NCBI RefSeq assembly: GCF_036884655.1
Contig: NC_088339.1
Coordinates: forward strand, 24,571,501-24,635,500
Reading direction: 5' to 3'
From: Musa acuminata AAA Group
Lineage: Eukaryota; Streptophyta; Magnoliopsida; Zingiberales; Musaceae
DNA length: 64,000 nucleotides
This document shows, in pieces, positions 22,597-34,906 of the stretch; the first letter of the stretch is position 1, and each line of letters opens with the position of its first letter. The notes beneath the pieces were generated by a model, which did no database searches, was not told the origin of the DNA, and was given only the letters and a program-made list of their open reading frames with translations. The position numbers were made by a program, and so were the translations under genes.

Positions 22597-23337
22597 TGTC
22601 ACGAACGGTCGTCGCGCATCCGCAACAACTCCGTTCAACGAACCGTTCGTCGCTCACACCCGCATGTACAGCTGCTTGACAGCATGTTTTCTTATGGTTT
22701 TGGGTCATTTTGCTTGTAAATATGTAAGTTCGAACAAGCTGCAGCGTTGCAAAGCGACCGTTCACCGAACCGAGCAAAACAGCCCCAAAACAGCCCAAAA
22801 CAGCTCCGTTTTCGCGTGCCGCGGGAGGTGAGCGGAGTGCTGCCTCCGCTCACCAAAATGTCAGCCAGCTCAGACCCCAGGAACCCCCCGGGTGGCACAT
22901 GGCTGAATGGGACTTCGGTTATATACCGGGCGTTGAACACTCTTTCGCAAGTTCGCACGTGACATTTACGGGAACTTGGTGTTGCGTCCGGGACCAGGTG
23001 AGCGATTGTTTGTGGGCTTGCAGCTGTTCGTTCATCCTTGAAAGCCTTGTTTTTCCCCTCTCCCTCTTTTCTCTTGTGCACACAAGGTGTTCGACGAATT
23101 GCTTGTAAAGCTTTCCTTTTCGCGAGACTTCGGGACTTGTCCGTTGCTCGTTCTTTCGATCTAACTCTCTTTCTCTTTTATAGGTCCTTCGGGACCTGCG
23201 AGAGGTTACAAAGTGGGCTGATCCTTGCGGAGCAAGATCGCAAGGGCGAAGCGCGACTTAGGCAACGCAAGCTAAGTTCGCGTCTTTGGCCGCAAGGGTG
23301 CCGCACGCCTTAGGCAATTCCAGCTAAGGTCGTGACA
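22597..23337 (+). repeat. 3' LTR
   Basis: 741-bp copy of the 5' LTR. By eye there are about nine substitutions and a 1-base indel in a C run, or roughly 98.5% identity. Confidence 0.95.
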
Positions 23338-24441
23338 TTAGGGTGGTACCTTCTTCCCTCCCTAGGGTTCCTTATTCCTCTATTAACTAGCTCTTGCAAT
23401 TGAATTAGGTGTACCAAATTGTATCATCAACCAGTAGATCGCTATGCACGGACTAAATTGTGTATTTTATGATGCACCCATCACTTTCAGGTAGCATGCT
23501 TTGCAACTTGTTCTTTTGACACCAATGATTGGCCTGAAAGAAAGCTTCTCAACATGCAAAATATACTATTGATTAGGTGAAGTAAATTTCTTTGTCTCCA
23601 GGTTTTTAATCAGCAATGGCAGCATACACAGATCCTATGATGTCAACTAAGAGTCAAGAACAAACTGAGAGTTTATGAGATCTCCCAATTACCTTTATCT
23701 CTTCAGTTTCTCGATCACGCGCCTTGCCGTGGCATTTTGTCGAACAGAGCGGCCGCATGGTGGACGTCGCCACATTTTACTTGCATTTCGCTGGGATGAC
23801 TGGGGACGAAGACGGAGGGGGACTGCCGCCAGGCGAGATCAAGCGGGCAGAGAGTTGAGCTCCGAGTGTGGGATTGCGCGAGTTGGGCCAAAATCGTGGG
23901 GTCCGTCACCATTGGTGGGAGGTGAAACAGGGCCTTCGAGGCTCCCTGTAGTCTCCACATCCGCGGCCGACGCAAGATGTGAGAACATCGCACCATCAGC
24001 TTGTTATTAGGAGATGGAAGTCACCGTCGGACAAAACCTTTTTGCATTGTCTTGATGTATGATGAAATCAAAACCTCACTTCGATGATGAAACTGTTCCG
24101 CCATCCTTTTTTACGGTACAGAAGTATCACCACAACCCAAATTACCAACTCGGGTGGTCAAACCGTGACATCCAATGCAGCACGTAATGTGTTTGTGAAA
24201 TTGTATTCAATGATTCATTTTGATTCTGATCGCCTAACGGTGCCAACCCATCCTTACTCACACGAAACCGTCTCTCCGGTCTCAGTTGGTTCCAACCCCC
24301 ATTGAACGCTTTCAGACGGTTAGGTCCAACTCACACGAAACCGTCTCTCTCTCTCTACCTTTCGTCGAACGCCTTGTTTCTTACCGGACATAATCCCGCT
24401 TCTTCATCCAGTAGCTGCAGGAGTACTTGTCTTCGCCAGCA
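23338..24441. other. Intergenic region upstream of the ABCG gene
   Basis: Native sequence resumes after the retrotransposon. It includes a short PPR-like fragment on the minus strand (23715-23790) and the upstream region of the ABCG gene, with a CT run at about 24343-24357. No other coding signal is recognised. Confidence 0.5.
23715..23790 (-). pseudogene. Pentatricopeptide-repeat (PPR) gene fragment
   Basis: The minus-strand translation VKCGDVHHAAALFDKMPRQ is a clear match to the conserved MYxKCGxxxxAxxLFDxMPxR unit of plant PLS-type PPR proteins. These are organelle RNA-binding or editing factors. Only one repeat is recognisable, and a stop follows immediately (RQGA-stop). The sequence upstream (to 23996 on this strand) stays open but shows no further repeat I can name. 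Interpreted as a relic, not a working gene. Confidence 0.55.
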
Positions 24442-26334
24442 ATGGAGAATCTCTGCCTCGACGTCAACTCCACGTTGCAATACTCCTCGACCTCCGACTC
24501 CCCTCCGGAATCCAGCTCCCCGTCCTCTTCTGTCTACCAAACATCCCCTCCTCCGCCCGTGAAAGCCTCGAACAAGCTGGTCGTGACCAATCTCTGCTAC
24601 ACCGTCCTGCCCGAGGCCAGTCTGATCCGCTCGTGCTTCCGTCGCAAACATGAGCCTCGCGCGGTGGAGGTCCTCAGATCAGTTTCCTTCGTTGCCAACA
24701 GCTCGGAGATCCTCGCCGTCGTCGGACCCAGTGGCGCTGGGAAGTCGACCCTTCTCCGTGTCATCTCCGGCCGTTCCGGTAGTTCGCTTTTCGATCCGAG
24801 AAGCATCTCCCTCGGCGATCATCCTCTGACGAGCTCAGCCCAGCTGCGAAGGATCTGTGGCTTCGTCACCCAGGAGGACAATCTGCTTCCCCTCCTCACC
24901 GTGAAGGAAACGTTGATGTTCAGTGCCAAGTTCCGGCTGAAAGGGATGAGCGAGAGAAAGATGGAAGAGAGAGTGGAGGGACTCATCCGAGAACTGCGCC
25001 TCGAACATGTAACCGATAGCTATGTCGGGGACGCGGAGACTAGAGGGATTTCCGGAGGAGAAAGGAAGCGGCTCTCCATCGGCGTCGACGTGATCCACGA
25101 CCCGCCCATCCTCCTCCTCGACGAGCCCACGTCGGGCCTCGACAGTACCTCGGCGTTGCAGGTGGTTCAGCTACTCGCTTCCATGGCCCGAACAAGGCAG
25201 CAGATCCTGATTCTAACCATACACCAGCCGAGCTATCGGATCCTTCAATATGTCTCGTCTTTCTTGCTCCTCTCCCATGGCAAGTTAGCTCATTATGGCA
25301 GCATCCAATCTCTCTCACAGACGATATCGCAGCTGGGATTCAAGATCCCTGTCCGAGTCAATCCGTTGGAGTTCGCCATGGAGATCACCCAACAATTGGA
25401 GGATTACGGTGCCAAACACGCGACCTTTAACTGTCCCAACGAGCCAAGCCAAGAACGATTAGAGGGAGACCACCCTGAGAGAGACGATGGCTACTGCTCG
25501 CGGATAGCTGAGATGAGAACACTCAGCTGGAGGTTTTGGAAGATAATCTACAGAACAAAGCAGTTGTTCCTCGCCAGAACGATGCAAGCCATCGTTGGTG
25601 GGCTGGGACTCGGCACCGTTTACCTGCGTGTGAAGTCGGATCCCGATGGTATAGCAAAGAGGCTCGGCCTCTTCGCCTTCAGCCTCAGCTTCCTCCTCTC
25701 TTCCACCGTGGAAGCACTACCGATCTTCCTGCAGGAGCGGCGCGTTCTCATGAGGGAGACATCGAGGAGGATGTATCGGGTCTCCTCCTACATGGTAGCC
25801 AACACCGTCGTCTTCATCCCCTTCTTACTGGTGGTGGCGCTTCTGTTCGCAGTGCCAGTGTACTGGCTCGTAGGCCTCAATCCCTCCATCAGCGCGTTCA
25901 TGTTCTTCGTGCTGGCAGTCTGGATGATTGTGTTGATGGCCAGCTCCTTGGTTCTCTTCCTCAGTGCAGTCTCACCGGACTTCATACTGGGGAATTCTCT
26001 GATATGCACATTCCTGGGGATCTTCTTCCTGTTCTCGGGATACTTCATTCCCAAGGACAGCATCCCAAAGTACTGGATCTTCATGTACTACATCTCCCTC
26101 TACAGGTATCCACTGGACTTCCTACTGATCAACGAGTACTGGAGCGTGAGAGGCAAGTGCTTCTCCTGGCTCGGTGATGTGTGCTCTCTCACGGGTGGTG
26201 ATGTTCTAAGGGCCAGAGGATTGGACAAGGACACCAGGTGGATGGACGTTGGAATCATGTGCTGTTTCTTCTTGGCCTATCGAGTTCTCTGTTGGCTTCT
26301 GCTGGTTAGGAAGGCTTCCAAGACCATGCTCTGA
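24442..26334 (+). CDS. Half-size ABCG (WBC) transporter, intronless
   Basis: 630-residue membrane ATPase that exports lipophilic compounds, normally at the plasma membrane after dimerisation. Start taken at ATG 24442; the frame is open a little further upstream but has no earlier ATG. Nucleotide-binding domain first, then membrane domain, as in all ABCG proteins. Walker A is GPSGAGKST (residues about 95-103), signature ISGGERKR (about 203-210), Walker B LLLDEPTSGLD (about 224-234), then the switch histidine in TIHQPS. The second half has about six hydrophobic segments (for example the FFVLAVWMIVLMASSLVLFL region) and the ABCG motif FSGYFIPKDSIPKYW. The Ser/Pro-rich N-terminus and absence of introns match the Arabidopsis ABCG4/ABCG8/ABCG10 group. 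Substrate unknown. Confidence 0.93.
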   Translation: MENLCLDVNSTLQYSSTSDSPPESSSPSSSVYQTSPPPPVKASNKLVVTNLCYTVLPEASLIRSCFRRKHEPRAVEVLRSVSFVANSSEILAVVGPSGAGKSTLLRVISGRSGSSLFDPRSISLGDHPLTSSAQLRRICGFVTQEDNLLPLLTVKETLMFSAKFRLKGMSERKMEERVEGLIRELRLEHVTDSYVGDAETRGISGGERKRLSIGVDVIHDPPILLLDEPTSGLDSTSALQVVQLLASMARTRQQILILTIHQPSYRILQYVSSFLLLSHGKLAHYGSIQSLSQTISQLGFKIPVRVNPLEFAMEITQQLEDYGAKHATFNCPNEPSQERLEGDHPERDDGYCSRIAEMRTLSWRFWKIIYRTKQLFLARTMQAIVGGLGLGTVYLRVKSDPDGIAKRLGLFAFSLSFLLSSTVEALPIFLQERRVLMRETSRRMYRVSSYMVANTVVFIPFLLVVALLFAVPVYWLVGLNPSISAFMFFVLAVWMIVLMASSLVLFLSAVSPDFILGNSLICTFLGIFFLFSGYFIPKDSIPKYWIFMYYISLYRYPLDFLLINEYWSVRGKCFSWLGDVCSLTGGDVLRARGLDKDTRWMDVGIMCCFFLAYRVLCWLLLVRKASKTML

Positions 26335-26876
26335 ATCTTCCTGCTGTGTACGTTTGTGGAGTTCCTCAAAAGCTTGCATTTTTCTGTGATTTTGCTTCAT
26401 GTGTTCACTGTTTGTGGATGAACATTTCCTTTATATATATTTGTGCAGTGTAGGGAGAAGGAAGTTTCACTTTCTACTGTCGTCCTATATATATTGATTG
26501 TGATCAAGAAATATTTGTTCAGTGTCATCATTACAGCTTTTGCTTCTCACGATATCAGCCATCACCTTAGAGCATGCTATAAAGTGACATAATGGTCAAT
26601 AACTTTGATCAATGAGACTTCTGTTTGATCGATCGTCAAAGATCAAAACAGAAATTGTGCGATGTTTGAAGGTCTTCGTTCGAGAGGGTGACGATGTTCG
26701 AGTCGTGAAATACATGTTGATTTTCTTCAGATTTTATAATAAAATATGAGTTTTAGAGTCAACCCATTTATAAGTCAACGCCTTTAATGGGTTGTGCTGA
26801 CCGACTCCCAGACAGTCATTGATCATTCGAGATGAACGGCTGAATTATCACAAAACTGGTCAAAGCTACTCTACCA

Positions 26877-26907
<31 letters not shown>

Positions 26908-27027
26908 GTATATATATATGTATATATATATATATGTATATATGTATATATATACATATATATATGTATATATATATATATGTATATATATATGTATATG
27001 TATATATGTATACATATATACATATAC

Positions 27028-27070
<43 letters not shown>

Positions 27071-28801
27071 TTGATTAATCAACATCAGCAATCAGCATAC
27101 AAGAAAGAGATAAATATTGCCCCTACCGGTCTGTCCCCACGTGGATAAGGATCTAATACAAACAATTATATATTGTTTCAATCCAAGTAGGTCAATTGAA
27201 GATTGTTAGATGCATTAGGGGTTTGCTACTTCATAAAATATTTCATAGAATATTTCATCCTTGTGTATAAAATCTCATTGTTAGTATAATTAGGAAGGAG
27301 ATTACTTTTTACTATATATCATCACATTTAGTTTTCAAGGGTTACTAAATTGGGTGTTAAAAGGGATGAGGTTAGGAAACCTTTCTTCGATCTTCATGTA
27401 TGTGGCATTTCGAGAGCTAGTCATTTTCACATCGAGGATACCTCAGATAATTCTATGCACACAGGCCAGAATTACATCAGATTAATCAAGACGTCGATAA
27501 TACATTTCAATAATATTTTTAACGTTAGAAGAATGGTTATATGTCAAAGATCGAGAAACCTGACAACCCCCCATTGTTGAGTCTTAGAGATCAAGCTCCT
27601 CAAATCCCTCTTGCTATCCAAGTGTGGAGGTTGGGCATCGACTGACCCATTATTGTTAAAGTGTGAATATTGAAGGCCTTGATCCCCCTTGCTACCTTCA
27701 CACGAAGGTTGAGAACCTCGACCCTCTTGTTGCAAAGGTTGTGAATGTCAAGGAATAAAAAACGCTCTCTTCTCCACAAGAGTCTATGCTAACGAGTATT
27801 TCCCTTACGTCATCGAAGTTATAGTTGAATCCCCATGAGTTAATTAACGAGCATTTCCTAATGTTATCAAAGTCATAGTGAAGTTAACAAAATAAATATT
27901 AAAATTTATAATCTCTATCCATCCCTATATGGACAAATAGTATGTTAATATATGTAGTTTAAAAATTAAAATAAAATTAATTTCAAATGAAATCCTAACC
28001 ATCTCTATACTAACATTCTATGACAAAGATTAATTGATGTATATATATAGTGATTTAGAAAAATCATATTTCGAGTATTTCTCAAAAAGTACTCTCTTTT
28101 TAATTTTATTTTTCAAACAATATCTTTAATTTAAAAATACATAAAATAACCCTTAAAAGTTTTCTCATCAATTTGTTTTTCAATAATATTTACAATGCTT
28201 TAGAGCACTGTAACCGTTATTGAAAGATACCGTAAATAACATCATATTTACCTTTTGATTGTCATTATTAGATCAATAGAAAATTATATTTTAAACTCAT
28301 AATTAATTTGATTGAGATTAAAGTTAATTTATATTATTCATAGTATTTTTGAGTAGTTCTTACGATATTTCGATTAGTTCCAACTTTTTTTAGAAATAAT
28401 TTAGATATTTTTTAAATTAAAGATACTATTAAAAAAAATTAAATAAGAATATCAATTGAAAAGTATTTAAAATATAAGAATTTTCTAAAAAAAAAACTTA
28501 TATATATATATATATATGTTATATTATATTATTCTATACATCATTGTCATTTCTGTTATACGAGTCATGTGTAGGTTCTTTGGTCCGTGCGTACAAAGCA
28601 GTGGACGGACTCGTCGTAGCTCACGGATGAGGATCTCCTCCCAGAAGCCAGTGTAATAACGGCAGGCTGGAAAATAGGCACGTCCGCCGCTTCCCACCTT
28701 CCAGTTGTTGGGAGGAGACGCAGCGCAATACAACGAAACAACGCAACAGAACTCTCCTATTTTGTTGCCCTTTTTTATTTTTCATTAATCAAAAAAGAAA
28801 C

Positions 28802-28835
<34 letters not shown>

Positions 28836-29020
28836 AAAGGGAAGACATAACCCCATCGCCTCCGTCGTTCTTCTCTTTTCTTTCCCTCGGTGTCCTCGGC
28901 TTCCTCCCTCTCCTTGCCGATCGGCGTGGTTTCGACAATGCTTTTGTTGGACTCGGTTGTGATGCTGCGTCAGTAGAAGAGAGAAGAGGCGGGGATACGT
29001 ACAAGAGCCGGAGGAATAGA
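26335..29020. other. AT-rich intergenic region with TA microsatellite
   Basis: Contains the 3' UTR of the ABCG gene, a long TA-rich tract (26876-27068), AT-rich spacer to about 28530, and the promoter and leader of the PIP5K gene. The leader includes an A/GAAAA-rich run at 28796-28841 and a GC-richer leader up to 29020. No gene recognised. Confidence 0.55.
26876..27068. repeat. TA-rich compound microsatellite
   Basis: About 193 bp built from TA units interspersed with TATG and TACA steps. It is almost wholly self-complementary. Open frames across it (Tyr/Ile/Met/Thr-rich) are meaningless. Confidence 0.95.
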
Positions 29021-32000
29021 ATGTACAAAGCGCAGCAGCACAACGCCAAGGCGTGGGAGTCGGCCATCCGGAAAGCACAGCAGCAGCTGCACCAGCGCCG
29101 CTGCATCTGCCCCCTCTCGCCCATGTCTGTCGCCCCCGCCGGCGACGACTCCGGATCCTCCTCCTCGCCCCGCGGAGGGGGCGACGACGGCTCACTCGAG
29201 GCCGAGGCCGAGGGGGAGGACGAGGTGTACCACGCGGAGCGCTCCTTCCCCATCGGCGACCTCTACATCGGCCAGTGGTCCCGCGGTGTGCCTCACGGCA
29301 CCGGCAAGTACCTCTGGACGGACGGCTGCATGTACGAGGGCGAGTGGCGGCACGGGAAGACCACCGGCCGCGGCAAGTTCTCGTGGCCCTCCGGCGCCAC
29401 CTACGAGGGCGAGTTCAAGGCCGGGTTCATGGACGGCTTCGGCACCTACACCGGCGCCTCTGGCGAGACCTACTGGGGAAGCTGGTCCATGAACCTGAAG
29501 CACGGTCACGGCAAGACGTCCTACACCAACGGCGACTACTACGACGGCGAGTGGCGCTCCGGCCTACAGGACGGCCATGGCCGCTACGTTTGGCGCAATG
29601 GGAGCGAGTACGTCGGGCAGTGGCGCGCCGGGCTCATCCATGGCAGAGGATCTCTCATCTGGGCTAATGGCAACCGGTTCGATGGCGGGTGGGATAATGG
29701 ATGCCCGAGGGGCAACGGCAGCTTCCGATGGGCTGACGGCAGCCTCTACGTCGGCGAATGGAGTAAGGAGAATGCCAAGATCGAGCAGAATGGGGTGTAC
29801 TACCCTTCGCCCGCTGTGACTTCCCCCACGGCACGAGATCCACAGGAAGCCTTTGCAGTTGACCTCCAGGAATGTAAGATACCGTCGGGGGAAACTATGT
29901 CTTTACTTCCCTCACAGAAGGCCATCAATTGGCCTGGCATTGAGGTGTGGAGGTCTCCCAAGGTCCCTGAATCTGGCGCCACCGACCGCTCCAGGATTCA
30001 GGCCTTGGTCGATAACGCCGATCATTGGTTGCCGCCCAGAAGGCCGAATGGTAGGACGCATCCTGTGCCCTGGGACATGGTTGATAGGAGTAAGGTACCT
30101 GTGAAGGGTGGAAGTGAGGTGGAGCCAAAACTGCCAATGAACCCACCACACATGGCCTGGCCACCTCCAAGACCAGTGAAGAAACATGGAGAAACCATCA
30201 CAAAAGGGCACAAGAATTACGAGCTTATGCTCAATCTCCAGCTCGGGATCAGGTATTGTTTTCTTCTGCATGGCTATTTGTAGCCTTTGGTGGATGCTAC
30301 TATCATGCATATGGTGATGAAGTTGGTTCTCCTATTAAAGGCATCAACATTCAGATAGTGCAGAGGTCTTAGGAACACCATGGTGCAAAACCATCCTAAG
30401 AATGGTCCTGTCCAATTGGCTTTCATGTGTTGAAATGTGTAATTTCATTACATTAGTTGGCTGTGCGTTCATTTTCAATGGTCCATTTATGTTATTGCTA
30501 AAAAGATATGTAACATTTGAATAAAGATAACTCTTAAGGGTAAACATGTAGGTTTTGTTTTTCCATTTACGGCTTTATATTAGCATGGTTATGAACTCAG
30601 AAGAGTCTTCTTCTCATTGGATCTGATATTTATATCTGAGATTTTCGGTCAGGTTTTTCTTCTTTTTCTTCTTTCAGCTAGAATTAACTTCAGCTGCTTT
30701 GTATAATTGATATTATGTATTTTTGGCAGGATCAGATTTATCGATGAGTTGTGACTATGAAAACAAAAGAATTTTTCTAGTGCTAATCTGTTATAGGTTG
30801 GTGCACACATAAGATTAATTTATCACATCTACATTGTATTGCTATGTGCATATGATTCTCAATAAAAGAGATACTAAGACAATGGACATTACTAGTTTAT
30901 TTATAAGATAAATGATTGTTATGTATCCTTTTTCTCCGGAGTTCTTAAATTTAATGTTTGTTGCCATACAGACATGCTGTTGGAAAACAAAGTCTATCTC
31001 ATATGGAGCTGAAATCATCAGCCTTTGACCCAAAAGAAAAAGTGTGGACGAAGTTTCCTCCTGAAGGATCAAAGCATACACCTCCACATCAATCATGTGA
31101 TTTCAGATGGAAAGACTACTGTCCGTTAGTATTCAGGTAGGCCATTGACTTTTGCTTTGTTGTGCCCCAAATGTCCCGAGAGTTTTTATTCTTAAACTAG
31201 TTCAGACTTTTAAGACTTGACGAGACATTATACTTAAATTGAATGTTCAGGACACTTTGCAGGCTGTTCAAAGTTGATGCAGCTGATTACATGATGTCTC
31301 TTTGTGGCAATGATGCTCTTCGGGAGCTATCATCTCCGGGAAAGAGTGGAAGCTTCTTCTACGTGACGAACGATGACAGATACATGATAAAGACAATGAA
31401 GAAGTCTGAAGTAAAAGTGAGTTTCTTTGCCCATTGGATTCATTTTTTCTATTTAAAAGGGGGAAACCTATTCCTGATCTACCCAATACATAACGTATTG
31501 TTCTACAGGTCCTTCTGCGAATGCTTCCAGCATATTATAACCATGTCCGGAAATTTGAGAACAGTTTGGTGACCAAGTTCTTTGGTCTTCACTGTGTAAA
31601 GTTAGCTGGATCTTCACAGAAGAAGGTCAGAATGTGGGTCTCAGTGAACATCCCTTTTGATTGGAAGATTTATTTTCATGATACATAAGGTTTTGCATTT
31701 TTCTGTTACAATTAATCAGGTCCGCTTTGTTATAATGGAAAATTTGTTCTGCTCTGAGTATGCTATTCATAGGCGCTTTGACCTGAAAGGATCTTCCCAT
31801 GGTCGGATGACCAGTAAGCCAGAGTCTCAGATTGATGAATACACTACTTTAAAAGATCTTGATCTTAATTTTATTTTTCGTCTCCAACGGCCTTGGTTTC
31901 AAGAGTTCCAAAGGTATTGTTATCAATTATGTGTAGTTTCATGGAATTTTGACCCTAGAAGCTCTATTTTTTTCTTATGTTGAATAAAGTTAACAAATGT

Positions 32001-33075
32001 GCCTTCTACAGGCAAGTTGACAGGGACTGTGAGTTTCTTGAGCAAGAGAGGATCATGGATTATAGCCTTCTAGTGGGAGTCCACTTCAGAATTTCAAGAG
32101 AGATGCCTTTGCTTGAAGGTTCAATTTAATATTTCTGAAATGCCATCAAAACGTATGATTCTAGTTTACTGACTTCATTTACTAAGTTGCAGATCTGTTG
32201 GTGAAAGGTGGTGCCGTTGATAGCAAAAGAGAAGCAACATTGCAGCCTCCAAGAGATGTGGATCAATTTCTTTATGATCCAAATAGGTATAACCATTATG
32301 ATTTAGTCACTTTGTTTTCTTTGTTACGTGTCCTCTTGAGAAGTATTCTTATTATTATTCGAAACTATCAGGGGATCTTTTGACAACGCAGTTAGATAGT
32401 GCAATGTGCCATGCTTGCTTCTTCTATATATTCTATTCTCTTGATGTTTAACATGTGACAAACAGTGTTCCTTCGTAACTTTTTCATGGTTTACTTGTTA
32501 AATCCTAACATTAAATTGTTAAATTCAGACTGTCTGAAATGCCTGACATAGTTATCTCTAATTCTATGATATTGATATTGAAATATGATTCTTCATGATG
32601 TTAATGCAGAAGTTTGTGCTATATTTATTTTGACCTCCTGGATCTGAAATCATTTATCTCACTGAATGCTTTGTTCTGTGTTCGTATGCATTTGTTATAA
32701 AGCATCTACATCCGTAAAACATCGAGCCATTGACTTCTGCAGACTAGCCCTTGAGTTTTTTTTCCCCTCATATTTGGTTGCTGTAGGGCGGCAAAAATCC
32801 GACTAGGAGTGAACGTGCCAGCTAGGGCTGAACTGTCAGTTAGGAGGAGTTATAGCGATTCCCAGCTTATTGGAGAAGCCACTGGGGACTTCTATGATGT
32901 TGTCTTGATTTTTGGCATTATAGACATATTGCAAGACTACGATATCAGCAAAAAACTAGAGCATGCATACAAGTCCATTCACTTTGATCCAGCCTCAATA
33001 TCAGCGGTAGATCCGAAACAGTACTCGAAACGCTTTCGTGACTTCATATACAGAGCTTTCACAGAAGATGCCTGA
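29021..33075 (+). CDS. PIP5K: Phosphatidylinositol-4-phosphate 5-kinase with MORN repeats
   Basis: Makes PtdIns(4,5)P2 from PtdIns4P at the plasma membrane. Eight exons: 29021-30252, 30972-31136, 31251-31416, 31509-31625, 31720-31913, 32012-32118, 32193-32286, 32787-33075. Total 2364 nt, 787 residues, every junction in phase. Exon 1 encodes an acidic leader and seven full 23-residue MORN repeats plus a partial eighth (residues about 82-251; pattern YxGEWxxGxxHGxGxxxWxxGxx), which in plants act in membrane and phosphatidic-acid association. The kinase domain starts near residue 410 and has [20 protein letters not shown] (640-647) and the specificity/activation loop [20 protein letters not shown]. 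It ends [12 protein letters not shown] plus kinase is the plant class-B architecture. The isoform number cannot be assigned from sequence alone. Confidence 0.95.
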
Positions 33076-34906
33076 ACAAAACTCTTAGCTGAAAGCATCA
33101 ACAGGTTTTCTAGGTTGACTTGTACTTCAGGAAAACACACAAGAATCTGGTCGGGCAGCAAACTGGGCTCTCAGCTATCGGCACGGCACACGTACATTAC
33201 TTCAGTGTGATCAACATCAGATGTTGCTGCCTCAGCCACAACTGAGACCTTGGAGCTCAGCCTGTGGCTCCCAAATGTGGTTCTGCTGTAGTAAATGTGA
33301 ATATGGCTTCATTCATTTCACTAATCATTTATTTGCACAGGTAGCACTAATTATCTTAATGCGAGGTATGGTAGAAAAAATGTAACAAGGAGCATGTAAG
33401 CCATTTAGAGTTGTAACATGCATCAGATGTGATTTCCTTTTTTTCTTTTTTCTTTTTTCTTTTCATTGGAAGAGCAACAGGAATTTGCTAGATACTGTAC
33501 AGGGTTCAAGAACAGAACCTAAGATTGTGTTAGCATGTAAAGCATGTCAAAACAATGACAACAGAAGCAAGCTTTGTCACATGTGGATTTGTCGTATATG
33601 CTAACTTAGATGGTCAACCAGCCATGATGCGAAGTCATCAAGATAAGATCGAATCGCTCCACTCTGTGTCTTTGATTCTTATGCTGTGTTATAGAACACG
33701 AACGGCGAAGAATCTCCTGACGGATCTCATTAATAAATGTAGACCGTCTGATCCTGACGACTTCCTCCACGTGCTCCGCTCTACTTGTACATATTTCCGC
33801 TACCCAAGTTGATGATGGTAAGTATTATTTTAGCCCTTAATAACGTCACGGAGGACGTGTTGCAGACTTGTTTACATGCCAAGCGAACCTTGATTCCTCG
33901 TGGGATCCAGCAGGGGCCCACTCTATCTATCCAATAATCTCGCGGGTAGGTCGTGGTGCGGGCAAATTGAAGAAGGAAAGCCAACCGCTTCCCGAATATT
34001 CACGGCGTCCGTCTCCTCCGGGCCCCACGAAGACGTCATCACCGACGTCGACACGCGTCGTTTTAACGTGTCACCTTATTTGTGGACTAACCACACGCAA
34101 ACGAGTAAAATAAGCCCACTCTGTTCTTTGGTAAGCATGAGATGAGATCATTGTAGCCCGTACACAAATTATAACATAATTAGTTATATTATTAATGAGG
34201 GAAAATATTCTGCCAGTCAGATACTGTTGCATAATATAATATAATAATATTATTATCTTCGCAAGGAACCTCCACTTCGCATAACATGTCGAATAATTAT
34301 TATCCTATGAGTTTATCCGTAGGCATACGTACATTATGCATTAAAATTAAAATAGTAGTTCGATATCATCATTTGGCACCAAGTAAAAAAAAGGGGTATA
34401 AAAGACTGGATCAAACGAATGTACAAGTCGTAGCCAGCTACGTGCCACGAGGAGCGCAGTTGCAGGGATCAGTAGGAAGACACCATCTCATTGGGCTCCG
34501 GTCGTCCTGCAAATTTGGATCCACTGGCTGGGGTGGGTTCCAAGAAGTGGCTCCCCGCTTGTTCGTGCGATACACATGGCGCTGTGGCAGCACTTCTGCG
34601 CCGAGGAGCACGGCAGCCACAACCCCCTTATTTGACTCCCGAAACCCAGAGAGGCCATTTATCCCAAGAAAATTTCGGCCGTTTCCCTGCTTCACCCTTA
34701 CCACCCTTCCCTCTATATCTCATCGGTGGAGAGAGACGTGAGAGGAGGCGGATTCTCTCTCCTTCCCTCTCCCTATCTATCCTTTCGTATTCCACAAACA
34801 CACTCACTCTCCCTCCTTCCTCTATCCTCATCTCAGCGCCTCCACACGATCCATCTCTCGTCCCCTCCCCCCGCCCCGGGCGAGGGTTAGCGACACCGCC
34901 TCGCGA
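33076..34906. other. Intergenic region between PIP5K and Fd-GOGAT
   Basis: Holds the PIP5K 3' UTR (poly-T/CTTTT run at about 33438-33463), unassigned AT-rich sequence, and from about 34430 a GC-richer promoter and CT-rich leader of the glutamate synthase gene. CTCTATATCTC at about 34710-34720 could be a TATA-like element. No gene recognised. Confidence 0.5.

Larger units (their letters stand above)
17013..23337 (+). mobile_element. Ty3/gypsy LTR retrotransposon with chromovirus-type domain order
   Basis: 6.3-kb element, full length in structure. The two LTRs (742 and 741 bp) begin TGTCACG and end GTGACA. The primer-binding site matches the initiator Met tRNA (17758-17769), and a polypurine tract directly precedes the 3' LTR. 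TTAG flanks both sides (17009-17012 and 23338-23341). The internal region carries one long gag-pol frame in the order gag, protease, reverse transcriptase, RNase H, integrase, chromodomain-like tail, which defines the Ty3/gypsy chromovirus lineage. By eye the LTRs differ at only about ten positions, so insertion is recent. Two in-frame TGA codons interrupt the polyprotein, so this copy probably cannot move on its own. Confidence 0.95.

Noticed and set aside
28785..29253. Minus-strand open frames over the PIP5K leader
   Set aside because: They are antisense to the GC-rich first exon and an A-rich tract, with Arg/Pro/Ser-rich composition and no domain.
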